A DNA stretch of 64,000 bases from Acinetobacter sp. ANC 4910 (GTDB taxonomy: Bacteria; Pseudomonadota; Gammaproteobacteria; Pseudomonadales; Moraxellaceae): contig NZ_SJNT01000009.1 of NCBI RefSeq assembly GCF_004331035.1, forward strand, positions 1 to 64,000. Reading direction: 5' to 3'. Made by a program: the position numbers and the translations under genes. This document shows, piece by piece, positions 46,761 through 55,226 of the stretch. How positions within the stretch are numbered: the stretch's first letter is position 1; every line of letters starts with the position of its first letter. The notes under the pieces were generated by a model. It worked only from the letters and a program-made list of their open reading frames with translations. It was not told the origin of the DNA and ran no database searches.

Positions 46761-47456
46761 TTACACCTCAGTCAATATGTTTTTGACCGTTTCGCCTAAC
46801 AACGCAACACTGCTATGTTCTCGCATTAAAGTTTCGGCACGGCCCGACTGACGCTGAAGCAAAGCCTCATAAATAGAGCAATGCTGCAAATGTGCGTAGT
46901 GTAAGCGGCGATATTCAGATAAGGCTCGTGATTCGTCATAGGTAATGGCTTGAACGGAAGCCATAGGAAGTTGATTATTTTTTGCTAAGGCTTGAATAAG
47001 CGCAACATTCTGTGCGCCTTGAATAATTGTGTCGTGAAAGGTGACATTATACTCATGATAACGTTCTAACTCTTCATCCCCAAATTCAGTATGCTCTGCA
47101 AAGAGTTGCTCTATTTGTTCTATACAGTTTTTTAAAGTTTGCTGCTGCTGTTCCGATAAACCTTGTTCTGCTAAGGTTTTAGCAGCTAAACCTTCCAGTA
47201 CTCCGCGAACTTCCAAGGCATCATTGACCAATTGATTGGAAATTTCACGGACCGTATAACCTCGGGTTGGATTCTTAATCAATAAACCTTCTTGTTCCAA
47301 CAAGCGGAAGGCCATACGAATAGGCTGACGAGATACCCCAAGCAACTCTGCCGTTGGAATTTCAGCAATGCGACTGCCGCCTTCAAGCTCACCCGCGATA
47401 ATCATTTTTCTTAATTTAATTAAAACTTGTTGCCCTGAAGACATCCCTAGCCACAC
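46761..47456 (-). CDS. vanR: GntR-family repressor, VanR
   Basis: The 231-residue protein has an N-terminal GntR helix-turn-helix (GSRIAEIPTAELLGVSRQPIRMAFRLLEQEGLL) and a C-terminal FCD domain (EVRGVLEGLAAKTLAEQG ... EYNVTFHDTIIQGAQN). It is convergent to vanAB, and its likely operators (TGGATCCA copies) lie at 44352-44657. VanR proteins release DNA on binding vanillate. The start may be the GTG at 47456 or the ATG at 47444; neither has a strong ribosome site. Confidence 0.88.
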   Translation of the reverse strand: MWLGMSSGQQVLIKLRKMIIAGELEGGSRIAEIPTAELLGVSRQPIRMAFRLLEQEGLLIKNPTRGYTVREISNQLVNDALEVRGVLEGLAAKTLAEQGLSEQQQQTLKNCIEQIEQLFAEHTEFGDEELERYHEYNVTFHDTIIQGAQNVALIQALAKNNQLPMASVQAITYDESRALSEYRRLHYAHLQHCSIYEALLQRQSGRAETLMREHSSVALLGETVKNILTEV

Positions 47457-47569
47457 TTGTTAAAAGATTTCAAAGTCATGCTAGCAAGATCAATCATCAA
47501 GTGACAATATATTTCTAACAGAGAAAACATCTCTATCTATGCATGGGGATATTAAAGCCTCATCTTGGC

Positions 47570-48046
47570 TTATTCTAAAGGTGTTTTAACTTTAGATTGT
47601 TTTAAGTTATTGACCATAATGTCTAAATTATTGCGAATTAAATAAGCCAAGTTCATATCGACCCCTTGCAACATTTTAGTTTCCAATGCTTCAACTACCG
47701 CATTACACTCGGCTAATTTAGCCAAACCACTTTCTGTTACTGTAAGCAAAATACGACGACCATGAGTTGGATCTGGGGTTTTCTCAATCCATTGATGTTG
47801 CAATAAATCTTGTAAAATTTTATTGGCCGATTGTGGCTTAATAAATGAACGCTCTGCGAGTTTGGCATTCGATAAATTATTTTTAGAGGCCAAAACAGAT
47901 AACGCCGTGAACTGCGGCAAACTGATGTCTAAATCTTTTAAATGTTCTGTTAAATATTTACTAATTACCCGATCTATACGTGCGATGGTATAGCTTAAAC
48001 GTGGGCCATCTTCTGTTTTTTTATCAACGGTATTTGAACGCATCAT
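47570..48046 (-). CDS. hcaR: MarR-family repressor of hydroxycinnamate genes, HcaR
   Basis: The 158-residue protein has a MarR winged helix (LSNAKLAERSFIKPQSANKILQDLLQHQWIEKTPDPTHGRRILLTVTESG). In Acinetobacter ADP1, HcaR represses the hca genes and is released by hydroxycinnamoyl-CoA thioesters (published). Here it lies next to hcaK, in the same orientation but separated by a terminator hairpin, so it has its own transcription. Candidate binding sites are at 49409 and 49540. Confidence 0.88.
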   Translation of the reverse strand: MMRSNTVDKKTEDGPRLSYTIARIDRVISKYLTEHLKDLDISLPQFTALSVLASKNNLSNAKLAERSFIKPQSANKILQDLLQHQWIEKTPDPTHGRRILLTVTESGLAKLAECNAVVEALETKMLQGVDMNLAYLIRNNLDIMVNNLKQSKVKTPLE

Positions 48047-48077
48047 AATTTTTCATCATAAAAGCTAAAACTAAAAA

Positions 48078-48107
48078 AGAAGTATGAGAGTGAACTCTCA
48101 TACTTCT
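48078..48107. terminator. terminator between hcaK and hcaR
   Basis: AGAAGTATGAGAG pairs perfectly with CTCTCATACTTCT around TGAA, a 13-bp stem with A- and T-rich flanks. It ends hcaK on the minus strand just before hcaR. Confidence 0.85.
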
Positions 48108-48113
48108 TTGTAT

Positions 48114-49340
48114 TTAACGAGCTGTCGTACTTTGTATTAACTGTACAGGCTGTTTAGGCTTTCTGACAAGCATCAAGGCAGAAATTGCTGCGATCAGAAT
48201 CACTGGAATACTTGAACCAATCACAATCGTAGCACTTTGCCCCAATGACAGTAAAAAACCGGCAAGCAATGGACCCGCAAAAGACCCTATACGACCGATG
48301 GCAACCGCTGCCCCTACACCCGTGCCTCGCATTTCGGCTGGATAATAAATGGCAGCAAGTCCATATAATGCAGACTGTCCACCTACAATAAATAACCCAC
48401 AACCCACCGCTGAGAGTGCCAGCACCGCCACGGTTGGAGAAAAAGACAGACAACACAAAGACACCAAAATGCCGAGATAAATAAATTTAATCACGAAACT
48501 CATGCGTATTTTGTCTAACATCATGCCCATTAGAATTGAGCCAAAAAACCCACCAACGTTATAGCCCATTTGCACATAATTGGCTTGAAGCTTAGTCAGG
48601 CCTTGAGCGCCCATCAATAGAGGCAGCCAATTTAGTAAGAAATACAGCACCACCAACGTACAGAAGAAACTGATCCAAATTTGAATCGTCGACATTCTTC
48701 GTTCTTTAGCAAATAGCACTTCCAAAAAAGGCGTTGCCGATTGGGTTTTATGTTTTAGGTAGTCTGTTGATTCAGGTAAGAATTTCATCAACAGTGGAAT
48801 TAATAAAATCGGGGCAATCCCTCCCACATAAAAGATATGACGCCACTCTGCATCACCAGACAAAAGCATCGCAACTACAGAAGTGAGTAAGCCACCGCAG
48901 GGAATACCACTGTACATAATACTCACCGCTGTGCCTTTACGGTCAGACGATACAGCCTCTGATGCCAAGGTAATCATCATTGGTAAAGCACCGCCCATAC
49001 CCAGTCCAGTCAAAAAACGAATGGCTAACAGTAGTTCATAATTTGCAGCAAAGGCAGTCACTAATGACATCGCGCCAAAAATTAAGATGCTGAAAATTAA
49101 TACTTTTTTACGACCAATAATATCGGCAAGCCGCCCACCGATAAGCGCACCTGGTAAGGTTCCGATAATGGCTGCACTAAAAGCCCAAGCCATGTGGGCA
49201 TTATCCAACATAAATTCTGCACGCATACGTGGGGCGGCAACCCCCATAGATTGAAGATCGAAACCTTCAAAAATTGCGATCGCAAAACATAACAGCAAAG
49301 TGAGTTTGGCCCTTCCCGAGGGCTGATGCACTTTATCCAT
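48114..49340 (-). CDS. hcaK: MFS transporter for hydroxycinnamates, HcaK
   Basis: The 408-residue AAHS-family protein shows FAIAIFEGFDLQSMGVAAPRMRAEF, LADIIGRKKVLIFS, RFLTGLGMGGALPMMITLASEA and PESTDYLKH. Position beside hcaR and divergent to hcaA matches HcaK of Acinetobacter ADP1. ATG 49340 (MDKVHQPSGRAK) follows AAGGA; an upstream start at 49373 is less likely. It would import ferulate, caffeate or p-coumarate. Confidence 0.88.
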   Translation of the reverse strand: MDKVHQPSGRAKLTLLLCFAIAIFEGFDLQSMGVAAPRMRAEFMLDNAHMAWAFSAAIIGTLPGALIGGRLADIIGRKKVLIFSILIFGAMSLVTAFAANYELLLAIRFLTGLGMGGALPMMITLASEAVSSDRKGTAVSIMYSGIPCGGLLTSVVAMLLSGDAEWRHIFYVGGIAPILLIPLLMKFLPESTDYLKHKTQSATPFLEVLFAKERRMSTIQIWISFFCTLVVLYFLLNWLPLLMGAQGLTKLQANYVQMGYNVGGFFGSILMGMMLDKIRMSFVIKFIYLGILVSLCCLSFSPTVAVLALSAVGCGLFIVGGQSALYGLAAIYYPAEMRGTGVGAAVAIGRIGSFAGPLLAGFLLSLGQSATIVIGSSIPVILIAAISALMLVRKPKQPVQLIQSTTAR

Positions 49341-49408
49341 AACTAAATCCTTCTTTTGATATTTCCATGACATCTTGTTGTTTTGTGCTGTTCATCGAAC
49401 ACCTGTAG

Positions 49409-49425
49409 AATATCAGTTAGGCTGA
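49409..49425. promoter_or_regulatory. candidate HcaR operator on the hcaK side
   Basis: AATATCAGTTA (49409-49419) is the exact inverse of TAACTGATATT at 49540-49550. Within it ATCAG-TTAGG-CTGAT forms an inverted repeat of MarR type. It lies about 70 bases before the hcaK start. Confidence 0.5.
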
Positions 49426-49539
49426 TTTAAAAATCAATACCAAAATTCATTTATTTTTTATAAAAAATATTTTAATTATATTTTTCAATAATATAAAAAA
49501 TTTATGCAAAATAATTCAAAAAACACTTGAATGTAAGTT

Positions 49540-49550
49540 TAACTGATATT
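49540..49550. promoter_or_regulatory. candidate HcaR operator on the hcaA side
   Basis: TAACTGATATT, the inverse copy of 49409-49419, lies 46 bases before the hcaA start. One copy near each divergent promoter fits joint repression by HcaR. Confidence 0.5.
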
Positions 49551-49595
49551 AATTTAAGTGAAGAACAACCAGACTGTCATTCAAGGAGCAAGCAC

Positions 49596-50429
49596 ATGAC
49601 ATATGAAAACCGTTGGGAAACTGTTGATGTAAAAATTGAAAATGGTATTGCATGGGTTATTTTTAACCGCCCAGAAAAGAAAAATGCCATGAGCCCAACA
49701 TTAAACCGTGAAATGATTGATGTTCTCGAAACATTAGAACTTGATCAAGACGCTCGCGTGTTGGTATTAACAGGATCTGGTGACTCTTGGACAGCAGGCA
49801 TGGATTTGAAAGAATATTTCCGTGAAGTAGATAGCCAACCAGAAATTGTACAAGAACGTATCCGTCGTGATTCTTGCCGCTGGCAGTGGCAATTATTGCG
49901 TATGTATTCAAAACCAACCATCGCTATGGTTAATGGTTGGTGTTTCGGTGGCGGCTTCTCTCCTTTAGTGGCCTGTGATCTAGCCATTGCAGCAGACGAA
50001 GCAACCTTTGGTTTATCTGAAATTAACTGGGGAATTCCACCGGGCAACTTGGTCAGTAAAGCAATGGCAGATACCGTTGGACACCGTACCTCGCTGTATT
50101 ACATTATGACGGGCAAGACTTTTAGCGGAAAAGAAGCGGAAAATATGGGCTTGGTCAATAAAAGTGTGCCTTTGGCTCAACTTAAAGCAGAAGTCACTGA
50201 ACTTGCCAATATTTTACTAGAGAAAAATCCTGTGGTATTGCGTACTGCTAAAAATGGCTTTAAACGCTGTCGTGAACTCACTTGGGATCAAAATGAAGAC
50301 TATTTATATGCCAAGTTAGATCAATGTAACCATCGCGATACCGAAGGCGGACGCCAAGAAGGTCTGAAACAGTTCCTAGATGAAAAATCTATTAAACCGG
50401 GTTTACAAAGCTACAAGCGTACTGGCTAA
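49596..50429 (+). CDS. hcaA: p-hydroxycinnamoyl-CoA hydratase/lyase
   Basis: The 277-residue crotonase-fold enzyme (MTYENRWETVDVKIENGIAWVIFNRPEKKNAM) has the oxyanion segment DSWTAGMDLKEYFRE and MVNGWCFGGGFSPLVACDLAIAADEATFGLSEINWGIPPG. It hydrates feruloyl-, caffeoyl- or coumaroyl-CoA and cleaves off acetyl-CoA, leaving vanillin or its relatives. The ATG at 49596 follows AAGGAG; a frame open from 49527 is not used. It is first in the hca operon. Confidence 0.92.
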   Translation: MTYENRWETVDVKIENGIAWVIFNRPEKKNAMSPTLNREMIDVLETLELDQDARVLVLTGSGDSWTAGMDLKEYFREVDSQPEIVQERIRRDSCRWQWQLLRMYSKPTIAMVNGWCFGGGFSPLVACDLAIAADEATFGLSEINWGIPPGNLVSKAMADTVGHRTSLYYIMTGKTFSGKEAENMGLVNKSVPLAQLKAEVTELANILLEKNPVVLRTAKNGFKRCRELTWDQNEDYLYAKLDQCNHRDTEGGRQEGLKQFLDEKSIKPGLQSYKRTG

Positions 50430-50467
50430 TTTCTGGTTTTTAAAATGGTTAAGTAAGGATACAACCC

Positions 50468-51967
50468 ATGCACAATGTACAGTTAAAACAAGATGAATCT
50501 GTAGACACATCAAACATTCATAAGGTGCAATTGCTGATTCACGGGCAATCTGTCGATGCATCGAATCAGGCGACGTTTGAACGAATTAGCCCGATTGATG
50601 GTCAAGTCGCCAGTATTGCGGCGGCGGCAACTTTGGCAGATGTCGATTTAGCTATAGAGTCTGCGGCAAAGGCTTTTCCTGTTTGGTCGAAACTTTCCCC
50701 GACTGAACGCCGTTTACGTTTACTCAAAGCAGCGGACTTGATGGATGCCAGAACGGATCAATTTATTCAAATTGGGATGCGTGAAACAGGTTCAACTGCG
50801 ACATGGTATGGGTTCAATGTCCAGCTTGCTGCCAATATGTTGCGTGAAGCAGCAGCCATGACCACACAAATGGATGGCAGCCTTATTCCGTCCGATGTGC
50901 CGGGCAATATGGCAATGGGGATCCGTGTTCCGTGCGGGGTTGTAGTCGGCATAGCGCCTTGGAATGCTCCTATAATTTTACCGACTCGTGCGTTGGCGAT
51001 GCCACTAGCCTGCGGTAATACTGTGGTACTCAAAGCATCTGAAGCTTGCCCTGCAACACAGCGTTTAATTGGTCAAGTGTTGCATGAAGCAGGACTTGGC
51101 GATGGTGTGGTAAATGTCATTACTCATGCTGCTGAAGACGCACCACAAATTGTGGAACGCTTGATCTCGCACCCTGCGGTCAAACGAATTAATTTTACTG
51201 GCTCTACCAAAGTCGGGAAAATTATTGCAGAAACCGCAGCCAAATACTTAAAACCTGTTCTACTCGAACTTGGCGGTAAAGCCCCAGTTGTCGTTCTTAA
51301 TGAAGCTGACATTGATGAAGCTGTCAATGCGGTTGCATTTGGTGCGTTCTTCAACCAAGGGCAAATCTGTATGTCTACCGAACGCGTACTCGTTCAAGAT
51401 GGAATTGCAGATCAATTTATTGAAAAACTGATTGAAAAGACCCGTACCATTCATGCAGGAAATCCAACATTTAAAGGGCACGCACTAGGTGTATTGGAAA
51501 GCCAACGCGCAGCAAATCGCATTCAATATTTGCTAGAGGATGCTCAAAGCAAAGGTGCTGACTTACCGCTTGGCATTCATGTACAAGACACTGCTATGCA
51601 ACCGACCTTGGTTTTGAATATTCATCCAGACATGCTGCTGTATCGTGAAGAATCTTTTGGCCCAGTGTGCACGGTACAACGTTTTAGCAGTGTTGAAGAA
51701 GGCATTAAACTTGCAAATGACAGTGAGTTTGGTTTATCTGCTGCTGTGTTTAGTCAAAATATTGCACAAGCACTAGATGTGGCGAAACAAATTGACTCGG
51801 GTATTTGCCATATTAATGGTGCAACCGTGCACGATGAAGCGCAGATGCCTTTTGGCGGAACCAAAGCCAGTGGCTATGGGCGCTTTGGGAGTAAAGCATC
51901 CATTGCCGAATTTACAGAATTGCGTTGGATCACCATACAAACACAGCCGCGTCATTATCCAATTTAA
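50468..51967 (+). CDS. hcaB: hydroxybenzaldehyde/vanillin dehydrogenase
   Basis: The 499-residue aldehyde dehydrogenase has GIAPWNAPIILPTRALAMPLACGNTVVLK, FTGSTKVGKIIAETAAK, LELGGKAPVVVL with the catalytic Glu and FNQGQICMSTERVLV with the catalytic Cys. It oxidises vanillin, protocatechualdehyde or 4-hydroxybenzaldehyde to the acids, feeding VanAB or the pca/pob routes. It follows hcaA by 38 bases. Confidence 0.92.
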   Translation: MHNVQLKQDESVDTSNIHKVQLLIHGQSVDASNQATFERISPIDGQVASIAAAATLADVDLAIESAAKAFPVWSKLSPTERRLRLLKAADLMDARTDQFIQIGMRETGSTATWYGFNVQLAANMLREAAAMTTQMDGSLIPSDVPGNMAMGIRVPCGVVVGIAPWNAPIILPTRALAMPLACGNTVVLKASEACPATQRLIGQVLHEAGLGDGVVNVITHAAEDAPQIVERLISHPAVKRINFTGSTKVGKIIAETAAKYLKPVLLELGGKAPVVVLNEADIDEAVNAVAFGAFFNQGQICMSTERVLVQDGIADQFIEKLIEKTRTIHAGNPTFKGHALGVLESQRAANRIQYLLEDAQSKGADLPLGIHVQDTAMQPTLVLNIHPDMLLYREESFGPVCTVQRFSSVEEGIKLANDSEFGLSAAVFSQNIAQALDVAKQIDSGICHINGATVHDEAQMPFGGTKASGYGRFGSKASIAEFTELRWITIQTQPRHYPI

Positions 51968-51969
51968 CA

Positions 51970-52036
51970 ATTGGATCCGACTTTAATATTCAATAAAAAT
52001 GCATGATGCAAAAGTTAAAGCGCAGTGATGCGCTTT
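51970..52036 (+). promoter_or_regulatory. hcaB-hcaC junction: VanR-like half site and hairpin
   Basis: ATTGGATCC (51970-51978) equals the left and central part of the VanR palindrome, but the right end is GAC. Further on AAAGCGCA (52017-52024) pairs with TGCGCTTT (52029-52036) around GTGA, just before the hcaC ribosome site. The hairpin may be an mRNA processing or stabilising element. Confidence 0.45.
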
Positions 52037-52052
52037 CCATGGAGTGAAACCA

Positions 52053-53930
52053 ATGCAAATGAATGCTACTCAATCACAAGATCGCGAACGCTTCGTAAAA
52101 CTGGGGAGCCATGATATCGATTATGTTTATCGAGATCAGGTCTTGTATCTTCACCCTAAAGAACAACTTAAAAATTACCCACAAAAACTGACTGATCGCT
52201 TAATTCATTTTGCACAAACCAAACCAGAACATATTTTTGCGGCAAAACGAAATTCTCAGGGTGAGTGGGTCAAACTCAGTTATGCCGACACCTTACAACG
52301 TGCCTGGCATATTGCCCAAGCCTTACATAATCGCGATTTGAGCGAACAACGCCCTTTGCTTATTTTATCGGGTAATGATCTTGAGCATTTAACCTTATCG
52401 ATGGCTGCAATGTTGGCAGGTGTTCCATTTTCTGCCATATCCCCTGCTTATTCACTGATTTCACAAGATTTTGGCAAACTCAAACATGTGTTTGACGTGC
52501 TTACTCCGGGCATGGTCTATGCCAGTGACGGTCAAGCCTTCGCCAAAGCCATTCAAAGTTGTGCCCAAACGGAGATTGAAGTTGTTACCAATAAAGGGAT
52601 TCTAGGTGAACATAGTTGCACTTCATTTCAATCACTTTTAGATACGCCTGTCACGAATGTGCAGGAGCATTATCAACGTTTAGATGAACATCAAATTGCC
52701 AAGTTTTTATTTACCTCGGGTTCGACTAAACTGCCGAAAGCTGTACCAACCACGCATTTGATGCTAAGCGTGAATCAGCAAATGTTGTTACAAACCTTCC
52801 CAGAGTTTGAAGAAACACCACCAGTATTGCTTGATTGGTTGTCGTGGCATCATACCTTTGGCGGTAGCCACAACGTCGGTATTGCCTTATATAACGGTGG
52901 AAGCATTTATATTGATGATGGCAAACCTGTCGCAGGTAAGTTCGATGAAACGATTCGAAACTTAAAAGAAATTTCACCTACAGTTTATTTAAACGTACCC
53001 AAAGGCTGGGAAGAACTCACCGATGCACTGGAAAAAGATGCTGAACTGCGTGATCGTTTTTTTGCCAAAGTAAAAATTTTGTTTTTTGCTGGTGCTGCGT
53101 TATCCGAGGCAGGCTGGAACCGACTAGACCGAATTGCACAACAACATTGTGGTGAAAAAATCCGCATTATGAGTGGGCTTGGTATGACGGAAACAGCCCC
53201 CTCTTGTGCGTTTACCACAGGGCCGCGTGTTATGGCAGGCTTTATTGGCTACCCAGCACCGGGCTGCGAAATTAAATTGGTTCCTTATGGCGACAAACTT
53301 GAATTCTGTGTCCGTGGTAAACATGTCATGAAAGGTTATTGGCGCTTAAATGCAGACCAAGAAAGCATCGTTTTTGATGAAGAAGGCTTTTTCCACACTG
53401 GAGATGCAGTCCGCTTGGTTGATGTCAATGATCCAACTCAGGGCTTAATGTACGATGGCCGTATTGCAGAAGACTTTAAACTCAATACAGGTACGTTTGT
53501 AAATGTCGGAACCCTTCGCAATAAGGTTTTAATTCAAGGCAATCGACTGATTCAAGATGTCTGTATTACTGGTTCAAATCTAAATGCAATTGGCCTTTTG
53601 ATTTTCCCTAAATTAGATGCTTGTGCCGAATATGCAGGGCTGTCTTTATCAGAACATCGCGCTGAAGAAATTTTGAAACACCCAAAAATCCAGCAATGGT
53701 TCCGTCAATTTTTAATGCACTACAACAAGGATGCAACAGGAAGTTCCAATCGCGTCTCTATGCTGTATCTGCAAACTGAAGCGCCGCAACTGGATGCGGG
53801 TGAAGTTACCGATAAAGGTAATCTTAATCAAGGCAATATCATTAAGCGTCGTGCCGAGAAAATTGAAGAGTTGTATCAAAAACAGACCGAGAATTCGCTG
53901 ATTATTCGAGTCCCAACTTTAAACAACTAA
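52053..53930 (+). CDS. hcaC: hydroxycinnamate-CoA ligase (feruloyl-CoA synthetase)
   Basis: The 625-residue acyl-activating enzyme has FLFTSGSTKLPKAVPTTH (P-loop), the GLGMTETAPSC motif, FFHTGDAVR and DGRIAEDFKLNTGTFVNVG. Members of this long branch activate ferulate, caffeate and coumarate with ATP and CoA. I start at ATG 52053 behind ATGGAG; a GTG nine bases upstream lies too close to that site. It has the HcaC position. Confidence 0.9.
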   Translation: MQMNATQSQDRERFVKLGSHDIDYVYRDQVLYLHPKEQLKNYPQKLTDRLIHFAQTKPEHIFAAKRNSQGEWVKLSYADTLQRAWHIAQALHNRDLSEQRPLLILSGNDLEHLTLSMAAMLAGVPFSAISPAYSLISQDFGKLKHVFDVLTPGMVYASDGQAFAKAIQSCAQTEIEVVTNKGILGEHSCTSFQSLLDTPVTNVQEHYQRLDEHQIAKFLFTSGSTKLPKAVPTTHLMLSVNQQMLLQTFPEFEETPPVLLDWLSWHHTFGGSHNVGIALYNGGSIYIDDGKPVAGKFDETIRNLKEISPTVYLNVPKGWEELTDALEKDAELRDRFFAKVKILFFAGAALSEAGWNRLDRIAQQHCGEKIRIMSGLGMTETAPSCAFTTGPRVMAGFIGYPAPGCEIKLVPYGDKLEFCVRGKHVMKGYWRLNADQESIVFDEEGFFHTGDAVRLVDVNDPTQGLMYDGRIAEDFKLNTGTFVNVGTLRNKVLIQGNRLIQDVCITGSNLNAIGLLIFPKLDACAEYAGLSLSEHRAEEILKHPKIQQWFRQFLMHYNKDATGSSNRVSMLYLQTEAPQLDAGEVTDKGNLNQGNIIKRRAEKIEELYQKQTENSLIIRVPTLNN

Positions 53931-54004
53931 ACCACTGAAATAACAGTAAAAAAGCTCAATTTATTTTGGGCTTTACCCTTATTTTTGCCAAAAAAAGGTT
54001 AAGT

Positions 54005-55144
54005 ATGCAGCAAGATACTGAATTTGAACTGTTTCGAGATAATTATCGACGCTTTCTAAAAGAATATGTCGCACCGCACTATGAACAGTGGGAACAGGAC
54101 GGGCTTATTCCAAGATGCTTATGGAATCTGCTTGGAGAAAATGGCTTTTTATGTGTCGATGTTCCTGAAGAATATGGCGGTTATGGCGCACCTGTTCATT
54201 ACTCACTGATGCTGGTACAGGAAACTGCACAAGCAGGTTTTACCTCTTTAGCCGTTGCAATTGGAGGGCAAAATGAACTGGTTTCTCCATATATTCAAAA
54301 CTTAGGCAGTGAAGAACAAAAGCAATATTGGCTTCCCAAAATGGTTACAGGTGAAGTCGTAACAGCCATTGCCATGACCGAAGCCAATGCAGGATCGGAC
54401 TTACAAGCCATTCGCACCCAAGCTATTCTGAATCAAGACCATTATTTGGTGGATGGTTCAAAAACCTTTATTTCCAATGGGATACATGCTGACCTGATTG
54501 TATTGGTGGCAAAGACTAATCCTGAAGCGCGAGCAAAAGGCATTTCTTTGCTACTGGTTGATGCTGCATTAGAAGGTGTTGAAAAAGGCAGATCTTTGAA
54601 AAAAATTGGACTCCATGCCCAAGACACCGCTGAGTTATTTTTTGATCAGGTCAAAGTCCCTAAGAACCAAAGACTGGGCGAAGAAGGTCAAGGCTTTTCC
54701 TACCTGATGCAGGAGTTACCTCGTGAGCGCTTAAGTATTTCTATGATGGCTCTGGGTTCAATTTTAGGCGCTATTGAAATCACCAGTGATTATGTGCAGC
54801 AACGTAAAGCCTTTGGTCAGCCTTTAAGTCATATGCAAAACACGCGTTTTGTATTGGCCAACACACAAATTAAGGCCAAAGCGGCTCAGGCTTTTGTCGA
54901 TCAATGTGCGGAACAATACAGTCGAGATGCTTTAAGCGTCAGCCATGTTGCTGCTTTGAAATGCTTTATTACCGATACCCAATGCGATGTGATTGATCAA
55001 TTACTACAACTGTTTGGCGGCTATGGCTACATGCAGGAATACCCGATTTCACGTTTTTTTGTCGATGCACGTGTACAAAAAATTTACGGCGGCACCAATG
55101 AAATTATGAAAGAAATTGTCGCGCGTGAATTACTCGGAAAATAA
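54005..55144 (+). CDS. hcaD: acyl-CoA dehydrogenase, HcaD
   Basis: The 379-residue flavoprotein has AMTEANAGSDLQAIRTQA, the catalytic-base region, RKAFGQPLSHMQNTRFVLA, LFGGYGYMQEYPISRFFVDARVQKIYGGTNEIMKEIVARELL. In ADP1, HcaD dehydrogenates saturated phenylpropanoyl-CoA esters, letting dihydro-derivatives enter the hca route. ATG 54005 follows AAAGG. It follows hcaC by 74 bases. Confidence 0.9.
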   Translation: MQQDTEFELFRDNYRRFLKEYVAPHYEQWEQDGLIPRCLWNLLGENGFLCVDVPEEYGGYGAPVHYSLMLVQETAQAGFTSLAVAIGGQNELVSPYIQNLGSEEQKQYWLPKMVTGEVVTAIAMTEANAGSDLQAIRTQAILNQDHYLVDGSKTFISNGIHADLIVLVAKTNPEARAKGISLLLVDAALEGVEKGRSLKKIGLHAQDTAELFFDQVKVPKNQRLGEEGQGFSYLMQELPRERLSISMMALGSILGAIEITSDYVQQRKAFGQPLSHMQNTRFVLANTQIKAKAAQAFVDQCAEQYSRDALSVSHVAALKCFITDTQCDVIDQLLQLFGGYGYMQEYPISRFFVDARVQKIYGGTNEIMKEIVARELLGK

Positions 55145-55168
55145 TTCGTTTAAACAAGAAATGAAGAA

Positions 55169-55189
55169 CAGACCTCGGACCGAGGTCTG
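55169..55189. repeat. near-perfect palindrome between hcaD and hcaE
   Basis: CAGACCTCGG and CCGAGGTCTG are inverse copies around a single A. The RNA would fold to an 8-bp hairpin with loop GGACC. No T-run follows, so a stability or processing element is likelier than a terminator. Confidence 0.5.
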
Positions 55190-55226
55190 AATGTAAAACA
55201 ACAATGATATTTCAGGAAGAAATGCA

